Shown: in pieces, positions 14,662 through 21,024 of the stretch
Layout of the letters: every line of letters starts with the position of its first letter
Numbering within the stretch: position 1 is the first letter of the stretch
From: Oscillospiraceae bacterium
Lineage (GTDB): Bacteria; Bacillota; Clostridia; Oscillospirales; CAG-272
Direction of reading: 5' to 3'
DNA length: 21,024 nucleotides
Assembly (NCBI GenBank): GCA_015065205.1
Contig: SVQS01000014.1
Location: 1-21,024 of the forward strand
Notes under the pieces: generated by a model
What the model saw: the letters and a program-made list of their open reading frames with translations, nothing else
The model's database searches: none
Told to the model about the DNA's origin: nothing
Made by a program: the position numbers and the translations under genes

Positions 14662-16281
14662 ATGAACAAACAGCAAGCAGATGAATTGATCGTTCAATAT
14701 CTGCCCAAAATTTACGGCTTTGCAATGAAAAAAGCCTTCTCTTATCAAGAGGCTGAAGAACTGAGCTCCGACATTGTTGCCGAAGTTTATTTATCTATGC
14801 TTTCTGCAAAAGAGATTGTAAACATTGATGGGTATGTCTGGCGAATTTCCGAGCACGTTTACTCGAAATTTGTGTCTTCCAAAAAGAAAAGGGAAGGTAT
14901 TTCGATTGATGGCATGGATTTTCCGGACGATACCTCTGTTTGGGATGACGAAGTCGACTCAGAGCTTGATCTCCTTCGCCGAGAGATTGCTTTTTTAACG
15001 CAAACACGCCGCAAAATCGTTTATTCATTTTATTACGAAAACAAAACCATTTCTACCATCACCAAAGAAATGGGAATACCCGAGGGTACGATAAAATGGC
15101 ATCTTAACAAAGCCAAAAACGATCTAAAGGAAGGTTTTATTATGGAAAGAAAAATTGGAAAGCTTGGTATTAAGCCGATCGAAGCAATAGGATTTAGTCA
15201 CAGCGGAAATCCCGGCAGCAACGGCGGTACCGAGCATTATTTGGGCAACAAGCTAAACCTCAATATTGTTTACAGTGTTTATCATACACCCAAAACGCTT
15301 ACAGAAATCGCAGAAGAGTTGGGAGTTACTCCGGTTTACATTGAAGATACTGTAGCAGAGCTTGTGGCAAACGGCTTTTTGGTGGAACAAGCAGGCAAAC
15401 GCTACACTACCTATGTCTGTTTCAATCCCGAAACATATTCTCTTGAGTTGAAGGACAAACGTCTGCAAAAAAAGATGGAGATTGCCAAGCTGTTGGTGCG
15501 TGAATATGTACCGCAGATACGTGCGGCAATCGCAGATGTGAAGGACATTTATATTCCAAGCGGAAACAGAGAGCTGCTTGAAGCAGCCGCAATATTCTAT
15601 GCAGTAAACAACAAATGCAATCTTGGATCCAAAATTGATCTGTCACAATATTGGATCAAGACCTTAGCGGGTGGCAATTTTATTCCTTACGTTGACATTC
15701 CTGCAACACAAAGCGACCCTGATTATGTTTCACCTCAAACGTTTCCACATTATTGGGCCTGCGGAGATATGAACCGTTGGTCCGAAAAATATCCGTTGAT
15801 ACATGCTTGGTCTGTCGATACGCGTTACTCCTCGCGCAAAGGGGCTTGGAAAAACAATCTGACATCGGACTATGAGTATCTGTATGAATTTATGACAGGA
15901 GCAATCGAGAACACCCCTGCCAACAAGGAGAAATTTGACCGCCTGAAAGCGCGCGGATATTTGACAGAGGATAACAAGGTCAACATTATGGTTATGCGCG
16001 ATGAAGCAAAAGCATTTTTTGCAAAGCTGCCGTCGCTTAGCGAAGAGATCAAAAAGACATTTGTAGATTATGCTTTGGAACATGCAATGTTGGTTGCCAA
16101 AAATTATCCGTCACAAATGCGAGATCTTGTTGTAGCTAGGTATGTAGGCTCTTTTGTGGATTCAACAGTCGCTCTTATGGTTATGGACATTCTTTACGAA
16201 AACGGGACCTTCCGTCCTCTTACCGAGAGGGAAAAGGTAACATCAAATCTTTTGATGTTCTGTGATCAATTACCCCAATAA
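14662..16281 (+). CDS. Sigma-70-like factor fused to a winged helix and a large unknown C-terminal domain
   Basis: A 539-residue protein. Residues 1-75 look like sigma region 2 (core binding and -10 recognition; YLPKIYGFAMKKAFSYQEAE, 13-32). Residues about 105-160 look like region 4, with the helix-turn-helix ISTITKEMGIPEGTIKWHLN (130-149). About 195-250 resembles a winged helix (LTEIAEELGVTPVYIEDTV, 213-231). The last 280 residues are mixed helical with many aromatics and match no domain I recognise. ECF sigma factors are normally about 180 residues and controlled by a separate anti-sigma factor. None is encoded next door, so control may be built into this chain. GAGGTGA (14651-14657) precedes the ATG. 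Own promoter and own terminator. Whether it truly works as a sigma factor or as a DNA-binding regulator is open. Confidence 0.75.
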   Translation: MNKQQADELIVQYLPKIYGFAMKKAFSYQEAEELSSDIVAEVYLSMLSAKEIVNIDGYVWRISEHVYSKFVSSKKKREGISIDGMDFPDDTSVWDDEVDSELDLLRREIAFLTQTRRKIVYSFYYENKTISTITKEMGIPEGTIKWHLNKAKNDLKEGFIMERKIGKLGIKPIEAIGFSHSGNPGSNGGTEHYLGNKLNLNIVYSVYHTPKTLTEIAEELGVTPVYIEDTVAELVANGFLVEQAGKRYTTYVCFNPETYSLELKDKRLQKKMEIAKLLVREYVPQIRAAIADVKDIYIPSGNRELLEAAAIFYAVNNKCNLGSKIDLSQYWIKTLAGGNFIPYVDIPATQSDPDYVSPQTFPHYWACGDMNRWSEKYPLIHAWSVDTRYSSRKGAWKNNLTSDYEYLYEFMTGAIENTPANKEKFDRLKARGYLTEDNKVNIMVMRDEAKAFFAKLPSLSEEIKKTFVDYALEHAMLVAKNYPSQMRDLVVARYVGSFVDSTVALMVMDILYENGTFRPLTEREKVTSNLLMFCDQLPQ

Positions 16282-16290
16282 ATAACCCCC

Positions 16291-16330
16291 GCCGCCGAGA
16301 ACCACCGTTTGGTCGCTTTCGGCGGCTTTT
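16291..16330 (+). terminator. Terminator after the sigma-like gene
   Basis: GCCGCCGA (16291-16298) pairs with TCGGCGGC (16319-16326), followed by TTTT. An inner ACCA/TGGT pair can extend the hairpin. It lies 10 nt after the stop. Confidence 0.85.
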
Positions 16331-16377
16331 CATTTCTAAACTTAACATATTATTCATAATAAAAAAGGGAACTATCA

Positions 16378-16406
16378 TTGACTTTCTACTTGTTTTGTGA
16401 TATAAT
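16378..16406 (+). promoter_or_regulatory. Promoter of the decarboxylase operon
   Basis: TTGACT (16378-16383), a 17-bp spacer and TATAAT (16401-16406), with TGA before the -10 (extended -10). Start expected near 16413, giving a leader of about 77 nt before the first gene. Confidence 0.85.
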
Positions 16407-16412
16407 TTCATT

Positions 16413-16460
16413 AAACTGGGGTAGGATGGGAATTTTTAGAAAAACAGTTTCGATCCTATC
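16413..16460 (+). promoter_or_regulatory. Structured 5' leader with crossing helices
   Basis: AAACTG (16413-16418) can pair with CAGTTT (16445-16450), and GGTAGGAT (16420-16427) with ATCCTATC (16453-16460, one G-U pair). The two helices interleave, as in a pseudoknot. They start at the predicted transcript 5' end and stop 15 nt before the GGAGG of the first gene. This could be a regulatory RNA or chance. No known riboswitch is recognised. Confidence 0.35.
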
Positions 16461-16489
16461 AAAAATAAGTTAATTGGAGGTTCGTCTTT

Positions 16490-17851
16490 ATGGAGAAAGG
16501 CACAACCGTTGGCTGTGCAAAAATCGCCGCTCTCTTTGATCCCGGCACGTTTGTCGAGACCGGCGCATATATGAAGAGAGGCGATGATCTGACCGGTGTT
16601 ATTTGCGGCTACGGAGCCGTGAATGGCAAGCTGGTTTACGCGTTTGCACAAGACAGTGATAGAAAGAAAGGCGCAATTGACACGCTTCAAGCAGAAAAAA
16701 TTGCAAAGCTTTATGGTATGGCGCAAAAGAACGGTGCTCCCGTTGTGGGAATGTTCGACAGCGCAGGTGCTGTTGTAGCAGATGGCGCATCTGTTTTGTC
16801 CGCATACGGCAAGCTTCTCAAGGTTGTCAGTGATGCATCGGGCGTTATTCCGCAAATCGCTATTATTAATGGTGTTTGTGCCGGTATGGCGGCAACTGTT
16901 GCAGCTATGTTCGATGTTGTTGTTACCATCAAAGATCAATCCGCGCTTTACGTAAATGCTCCTTTCCTTGCAGGCAAGGAAATCGGAACTCCCGATTACA
17001 CCGCGCAAAACGGCTTGGCATCCATCAATGCCGAGAACGAAGAGGATGCACTTGCAAGAGCGGTTCAGCTTGTTTCTATTCTTCCTTCCAATTGCGACGA
17101 GGGCGTTGTTGTTGAGGATATCTTCGATGACATCAATCGTACAGTAGCAATTGAAGGTCTTACCGGCAAAGAACTTATAGAAACGCTTGCGGATGCAGGA
17201 ACCTTTGTAGCACTTGGCGAAGCATACGCAACCGAGATGATCACAGGCCTTGCAAGCTTTGGTGGCGTTACCTGCGGTGTTATTGCAAACGACGCGGCAG
17301 TCAACGGTGGCGTTATCACTTGCGACGGCGCAAAGAAAGCGGCAAAGCTGATCGGCTTCTGCGATAGCTTCTCCATTCCTGTTGTAACTCTTATCGATAG
17401 TGTTGGTGTTGCAACTGATGCCGAGTCCGAGGGGGCACCTCTGGCGGCACAGCTTGGCAAGCTCGCAATGGCGTATGCAACTGCAGAGACCGCAAAGGTC
17501 AGTGTTGTTTGCGGCAAAGCCTATGGTGCGGCTTTCACACTCATGGGCTCCAAGGCGCTGGGCGCCGATATGGTATATGCACTTCCCACATCCGAAATTA
17601 GTGTTATGGCTCCTGCAAGCGCTGTTGCATTCCTTTGGAACGATCAGATCACCGAGAAAGTGACTCGCGCCGATCTCGTAGAGAAGTGGACAAAAGAATG
17701 TGCATCTCCCGAAGCGGCAGCCGCTGACGGAAGCATCGATGACGTTGTAGCGGCAAGTGAGCTTCGTCAACGCATCTGCGCAGCCGTTTATATGCTGATG
17801 ATGAAAAACGCAGGAGCACCCGCTCGTAAGCACTGCAATCTTCCTCTTTGA
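16490..17851 (+). CDS. Acyl-CoA-type biotin-dependent carboxyltransferase subunit (PCCB/MmdA-like, divergent)
   Basis: A 453-residue two-domain crotonase-fold carboxyltransferase of the family of propionyl-CoA carboxylase beta, MmdA and the transcarboxylase 12S subunit. It would move CO2 between an acyl-CoA and biotin. The N-half carries LFDPGTFVETGAY (15-27) and SGVIPQIAIINGVCAGMAAT (117-136). The C-half carries FCDSFSIPVVTLIDSVGV (290-307), GKAYGAAF (342-349), and GADMVYALPTSEISVM (358-373). It is shorter than MmdA (about 510). Two usually conserved spots differ: DSGGARIQEG is DSAGAVVADG (90-99), and the D-x-PGF loop is DSVGV. The acyl-CoA partner therefore cannot be named; methylmalonyl-CoA is a possibility only. 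GGAGG (16476-16480) precedes the ATG. First gene of the operon. Confidence 0.88.
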   Translation: MEKGTTVGCAKIAALFDPGTFVETGAYMKRGDDLTGVICGYGAVNGKLVYAFAQDSDRKKGAIDTLQAEKIAKLYGMAQKNGAPVVGMFDSAGAVVADGASVLSAYGKLLKVVSDASGVIPQIAIINGVCAGMAATVAAMFDVVVTIKDQSALYVNAPFLAGKEIGTPDYTAQNGLASINAENEEDALARAVQLVSILPSNCDEGVVVEDIFDDINRTVAIEGLTGKELIETLADAGTFVALGEAYATEMITGLASFGGVTCGVIANDAAVNGGVITCDGAKKAAKLIGFCDSFSIPVVTLIDSVGVATDAESEGAPLAAQLGKLAMAYATAETAKVSVVCGKAYGAAFTLMGSKALGADMVYALPTSEISVMAPASAVAFLWNDQITEKVTRADLVEKWTKECASPEAAAADGSIDDVVAASELRQRICAAVYMLMMKNAGAPARKHCNLPL

Positions 17852-17868
17852 TAGGGAGGTACACATAT

Positions 17869-18273
17869 ATGGTAATAAACACATATGCTCTGGCAGCGCA
17901 GGGCACTGGTTCAAACGTTTTCTCACAAGCGGGCATCGTATCCCTGATGGGTATGGTAACCATTTTTGTGGTTTTGGCTTTGCTTTGGGTGGCGGTTGAG
18001 ATCATGCACCGAGTGCTTCACAGAGATGAAAAAAGGGAGAAGCCCGCAAAGGTTAAAAAAGTCACACCGGTGGCTACAGCAGCTCCCAAGACCGACGATG
18101 CTGCCATTGCCGCGGCAATTGCGGCAGCACTTGCCGCATCCGAGGACGACGGTGCCGTAGTTGCAGCCATTACTGCAGCCATTACAGCCGCAAGAGCTGA
18201 AAGCGGTGAAACGGGCGCATTCCGCGTGGTATCCTTCAAACGCGCAGAACGCAAGCGCGGATATCGCAGATAA
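17869..18273 (+). CDS. OadG/MmdD-like small membrane subunit of sodium-pumping decarboxylase
   Basis: A 134-residue protein that in the known pumps anchors the carboxyltransferase to the membrane-bound beta subunit. A short outside N-terminus is followed by one membrane helix (about 22-46), a basic stretch (51-64), an alanine-rich helix (about 77-108) and a positively charged end with FRVVSFKRAERKRG (118-131), the layout of OadG-type proteins in Firmicutes. The ATG at 17869 has GGGAGG (17854-17859) 9 nt upstream. An alternative TTG at 17848 overlaps the previous stop and has no such site. It lies 17 nt after the carboxyltransferase gene. The assignment rests on topology, composition and context, since this subunit is poorly conserved. 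Confidence 0.85.
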   Translation: MVINTYALAAQGTGSNVFSQAGIVSLMGMVTIFVVLALLWVAVEIMHRVLHRDEKREKPAKVKKVTPVATAAPKTDDAAIAAAIAAALAASEDDGAVVAAITAAITAARAESGETGAFRVVSFKRAERKRGYRR

Positions 18274-18339
18274 TCTCCCCATCAAATTGCAAACAACTAC
18301 AAACAAACTTAATTTTTGAAAGGTTAAAGGTAAAATATT

Positions 18340-18744
18340 ATGAAGAACTATCGTGTAACTGTTAATGGTGTTGTATATGACGTAGTAGTAGAAGAAGTCA
18401 ATGGCGTACAGGTTCCCTACGTAGCAGCTCCTGCTCCCGTAGCAGCTCCTGCTCCCGTAGCAACCCCTGCACCTGCAGCGGCTCCCGCTCCCGCAGCAGC
18501 ACCTGCAGCGGCTCCCGCAGGCAAGGCAGGCGCAACCGCTATCAAGGCTCCTATGCCCGGCACTCTCATCAAAGTAAACGTAAAGCCCGGCGACGCTGTT
18601 AAGAAGGGCGACGTTCTTTGCGTTCTCGAAGCTATGAAGATGGAAAACGACATCATGGCTCCCGCTGACGGTGTTGTAGCATCTGTTGAGGCAACCCAAG
18701 GCGCATCTGTTGCAACCGACGCAGTTCTCGTTACTATGAACTGA
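18340..18744 (+). CDS. Biotin carboxyl carrier protein of the decarboxylase (MmdC/1.3S-like)
   Basis: A 134-residue biotin carrier that shuttles the carboxyl group between carboxyltransferase and sodium pump. The N-terminal 27 residues resemble the start of 1.3S/OadA carrier domains (MKNYRVTVNGVVYDV). A Pro/Ala linker (28-63) built from hexapeptide repeats follows. The biotinyl domain (about 65-134) has PMPGTLIKVNVKPGD (71-85) and the modification motif EAMKMEND (97-104) with Lys100, 34 residues from the C-terminus, the standard distance. It needs biotin protein ligase encoded elsewhere. AAAGG (18326-18330) precedes the ATG. It lies 66 nt after the OadG-like gene and 46 nt before the beta-subunit gene. 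Confidence 0.96.
   Translation: MKNYRVTVNGVVYDVVVEEVNGVQVPYVAAPAPVAAPAPVATPAPAAAPAPAAAPAAAPAGKAGATAIKAPMPGTLIKVNVKPGDAVKKGDVLCVLEAMKMENDIMAPADGVVASVEATQGASVATDAVLVTMN
18421..18510 (+). repeat. In-frame 18-bp tandem repeats encoding the Pro/Ala linker
   Basis: Five consecutive 18-bp units encode VAAPAP, VAAPAP, VATPAP, AAAPAP and AAAPAA. The first two units are identical at the DNA level and the rest diverge. Such units can gain or lose copies by slippage, changing the length of the flexible arm without breaking the frame. Confidence 0.85.
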
Positions 18745-18790
18745 TTTTCTTTTGCAAACCGCAAATTGATTTTGTAGAAAGGAAACAGTT

Positions 18791-20116
18791 ATGGGCGAAT
18801 TACTGAATGCTTTGCAGAATTTCTGGGAAAGCACTGGTGTATTCCGCACAGTCAACAGCTTGGATGCCTTGTGGTGGCAAACACTGGTGATGATCGCCAT
18901 CGTGGTTGTTTTGGTCTATCTTGCCATTGTCAAGGGGTTTGAACCGCTCCTGTTGCTTCCCATCGCAATCGGTATGCTTCTGACCAATCTTCCCGGTGGT
19001 GGAATGTTCCATTCGGAATATTGGTTCTGTGATATTACGGAATTGAACGAGCTGATCGCAGCAGGGAAGGATCTTGCTGTCATCGGCCCCGAAATCAATG
19101 GACACATTGTTCCATGGACAGAGCTTTACAGCTTTACATGGGAAAACGGTGAGATCGTTTCGGCATACACCAATTTCAATTATATTTTCCAACACGGCGG
19201 TCTTTTGGACCTGCTTTACATCGGTGTTAAGACCGGTATTTATCCTTGCCTGATCTTTATCGGCATTGGCGCTATGACCGATTTTGCACCCCTGATTTCC
19301 AATCCCAAGAGCCTGCTCATCGGTGCGGGCGCACAGTTTGGCGTTTTCGTGGCATTCGCAGGCGCGCTGATCTCCGGCGTATTCACTGACAATGAGGCGG
19401 CATCCATCGGTATCATCGGTGGCGCTGACGGTCCTACTGCTATCACGGTCACAAAGAGCCTTGCTCCCGGTCTGCTCGGTGCCATCGCGATCGCCGCATA
19501 TTCCTATATGGCACTTATCCCGATGATCCAGCCGCCTATTATGAAGCTTCTCACAACAGAGAAGGAAAGAAAGATCAAAATGACAGATCTTCGTCCTGTT
19601 AGCAAAGCGGAAAAGATCATCTTTCCAATTCTCGTTATGATTATTGTTGGCTTGATCGTTCCCGATGCGCTTGTTCTGATCGGTTGCTTGATGTTTGGTA
19701 ACCTGATGAATGTGTGCGGCGTGACCGACCGTCTTTCCAAAACGGCACAAAACGGTCTGATGAACACAGTCACCATCTGTCTTGGCATTTCCGTTGGTGC
19801 AACTGCAACGGCGGCTTCTTTCCTCGACACAAAGACGCTTCTGATTATTGTTCTCGGTCTTACCGCGTTCCTGATTTCTACAGCAGGCGGTCTCTTGACG
19901 GCAAAGATTATGAACGTTCTCACCGGCGGAAAGATCAATCCGCTCATTGGTTCGGCAGGTGTATCCGCCGTTCCTATGGCGGCACGTGTTTCTCAAATTG
20001 AGGGACAAAAGGCCGATCCTTCCAACTTCCTTTTGATGCACGCAATGGGGCCCAACGTGGCAGGCGTTATAGGTTCTGCCGTAGCCGCAGGCGTACTGAT
20101 GTCCTTCTTCGGCTAA
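18791..20116 (+). CDS. oadB: Sodium ion-translocating decarboxylase beta subunit
   Basis: A 441-residue polytopic membrane protein of the OadB/MmdB/GcdB family. It decarboxylates carboxybiotin and exports Na+, storing the energy as a sodium gradient. The family landmarks are intact: KGFEPLLLLPIAIGMLLTNLPGGGM (48-72 region), GAMTDFAPLI (160-169), and the Na+-site motif GIIGGADGPT (207-216) with Asp213. QPPIMKLLTTEKERKI (247-262), INPLIGSAGVSAVPMAARVS (382-401), and MHAMGPNVAGVIGSA (416-430) follow. The hydrophilic stretch at about 73-135 lies where the Klebsiella protein also has a loop, so it is not unusual. AAAGG (18778-18782) precedes the ATG. oadB and mmdB cannot be separated by sequence alone, since the pump is common to both enzyme types. 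Confidence 0.96.
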   Translation: MGELLNALQNFWESTGVFRTVNSLDALWWQTLVMIAIVVVLVYLAIVKGFEPLLLLPIAIGMLLTNLPGGGMFHSEYWFCDITELNELIAAGKDLAVIGPEINGHIVPWTELYSFTWENGEIVSAYTNFNYIFQHGGLLDLLYIGVKTGIYPCLIFIGIGAMTDFAPLISNPKSLLIGAGAQFGVFVAFAGALISGVFTDNEAASIGIIGGADGPTAITVTKSLAPGLLGAIAIAAYSYMALIPMIQPPIMKLLTTEKERKIKMTDLRPVSKAEKIIFPILVMIIVGLIVPDALVLIGCLMFGNLMNVCGVTDRLSKTAQNGLMNTVTICLGISVGATATAASFLDTKTLLIIVLGLTAFLISTAGGLLTAKIMNVLTGGKINPLIGSAGVSAVPMAARVSQIEGQKADPSNFLLMHAMGPNVAGVIGSAVAAGVLMSFFG

Positions 20117-20140
20117 TTCCAATCTGATAGGAGTAATACA

Positions 20141-21024
20141 ATGGCTAAAGTAAAAATTACAGAAACAGTGCTTCGCGACTCCCATCAGTCGCTGATTGCA
20201 ACCCGTATGACCACTGCCGAGATGCTTCCGATTCTCGAGCAGATGGATAAGGTTGGCTACCACTCCCTTGAGGCGTGGGGTGGTGCAACCTTTGACGCTT
20301 GTATGCGCTTTCTTAATGAAGATCCTTGGGAGAGACTGCGCGCTATTCGCGACAAGGTCAAGAATACCAAGCTGCAAATGCTTTTCCGCGGTCAAAACAT
20401 CCTCGGCTACCGTCACTATTCCGATGATGTAGTAGAGTATTTCGTACAAAAATCTCTTGCAAACGGCATTGATATCATCCGTATTTTCGATGCTCTCAAT
20501 GACCCTCGTAATCTTAAAACTGCTATCAACGCAACCAAGAAAGAGGGCGGACACGTGCAGGCAGCTTTCTCCTACACAACAGGTCCCGTATACACAATGG
20601 AGTACTACTCCAAGTATGCAAAGCAGCTTGAGGAAATGGGCGCTGACTCCATCTGCATTAAGGATATGGCAGGACTTCTCAAGCCATACGACGCTTACGA
20701 TCTCGTTAAGACTATCAAAGAGTCTGTAAAAGTTCCCGTACAGCTGCACACCCACTATACCGCAGGTTTGGCTTCTATGACCTTGATGAAGGCTGTTGAA
20801 GCAGGTGTTGACGTAATCGACACGGCTATCTCGCCTATGGCAATGGGTACTTCTCAGCCTCCCACAGAGGCTTTGGTGGCTGCTCTCGAGGGCACACCCT
20901 ACGATACCGGTATCAGTTTGACCGACCTCGATAAGATCACAAAGCACTTCACACCTTTGCGTGAAAAGTATCTCGCAAGTGGCTTACTCAATCCTAAGGC
21001 ACTTAAGGTTGACGTTAACGCGCT
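20141..21024 (+). CDS. oadA: Oxaloacetate decarboxylase alpha / transcarboxylase 5S-type carboxyltransferase, 3' end cut by window
   Basis: The first 294 residues of a TIM-barrel carboxyltransferase of the OadA, PycB and 5S family, which exchanges CO2 between oxaloacetate (giving pyruvate) and biotin. The active site is intact: TVLRDSHQSL (9-18) with metal-binding Asp13, FRGQN (82-86), the lysine-bearing CIKDMAG (172-178, Lys174) and the metal-binding histidines of QLHTHYT (201-207). The chain runs off the window, so it is not known whether it ends in its own biotin domain (as OadA does, about 590 residues) or stops before it (5S type). The separate carrier gene in the same operon suggests it may lack one. 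AGGAG (20129-20133) lies 7 nt before the ATG. It follows oadB after 24 nt. Confidence 0.95.
   Translation, partial: MAKVKITETVLRDSHQSLIATRMTTAEMLPILEQMDKVGYHSLEAWGGATFDACMRFLNEDPWERLRAIRDKVKNTKLQMLFRGQNILGYRHYSDDVVEYFVQKSLANGIDIIRIFDALNDPRNLKTAINATKKEGGHVQAAFSYTTGPVYTMEYYSKYAKQLEEMGADSICIKDMAGLLKPYDAYDLVKTIKESVKVPVQLHTHYTAGLASMTLMKAVEAGVDVIDTAISPMAMGTSQPPTEALVAALEGTPYDTGISLTDLDKITKHFTPLREKYLASGLLNPKALKVDVNA

Noticed and set aside
16436..17926. Long minus-strand open frame (496 codons)
   Set aside because: Antisense to the carboxyltransferase gene, whose protein sequence is clearly conserved; low-complexity Cys/Asn-rich translation.
18421..18510. Short direct repeats considered as a CRISPR array
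   Set aside because: The units are contiguous without spacers and in frame with the Pro/Ala linker of the biotin carrier.
18791..20116. Hydrophilic stretch at residues 73-135 of the beta subunit as a novel insertion
   Set aside because: The characterised Klebsiella OadB also has a long hydrophilic segment at this place, so it is not unusual.
18800..20947. Very long open frame (715 codons) on the minus strand
   Set aside because: It is antisense to oadB and the OadA-like gene, Cys/His-rich and without family resemblance; a by-product of the codon use of the real genes.

Overview
The window looks like chromosome from an anaerobic, moderate-GC Gram-positive of the class Clostridia. The signs are strong AGGAGG-type ribosome binding sites, vegetative promoters of the TTGACA/TATAAT type, an IspH enzyme fused to ribosomal S1 domains directly behind cmk, and a biotin-dependent sodium-pump decarboxylase operon. 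Almost everything is housekeeping or central metabolism. I see no phage, transposon, CRISPR or RNA gene, and no gene-free stretch exceeds 300 bases.

Left part (1-7850). A GTP-type PEP carboxykinase gene (minus strand, its 3' end cut by the window edge) diverges from a two-gene unit: a zinc-ribbon membrane protein and the 16S rRNA methyltransferase RsmE. The divergent promoters flank two AT-rich palindromes. After a terminator come a PucR/CdaR-type regulator, an S41 (CtpA-like) membrane protease, greA and a small membrane-anchored protein of unknown function. That last gene's ribosome binding site directly abuts the greA terminator.

Middle (7850-14560). purC (minus) converges on the previous unit across a bidirectional terminator. 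It diverges from an operon of an RpiR-type sugar-phosphate regulator, a BaiN/HI0933-type flavoprotein, cmk and ispH-rpsA. These genes are packed with gaps of 1 and 27 nt and a 4-nt overlap. A perfect internal ribosome binding site and ATG sit at the IspH/S1 junction. An endonuclease/exonuclease/phosphatase-family gene follows.

Right part (14560-21024). First comes an unusual sigma-70-like protein that carries a winged-helix segment and a large C-terminal domain I do not recognise. It is followed by a terminator, a strong promoter and an operon of five genes: a PCCB/MmdA-type carboxyltransferase, an OadG-like membrane subunit, a biotin carrier protein, the OadB/MmdB sodium pump, and an OadA/5S-type carboxyltransferase cut by the window end. 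One biotin carrier and one sodium pump are thus shared between two different carboxyltransferases, one of acyl-CoA type and one of pyruvate/oxaloacetate type. This is the most interesting system here. It contains the parts of a transcarboxylase (12S, 1.3S and 5S equivalents) together with the parts of a Na+-translocating decarboxylase. Together with the PEP carboxykinase it points to energy metabolism around oxaloacetate, pyruvate and possibly methylmalonyl-CoA or a related acyl-CoA; the substrate of the first carboxyltransferase is uncertain.
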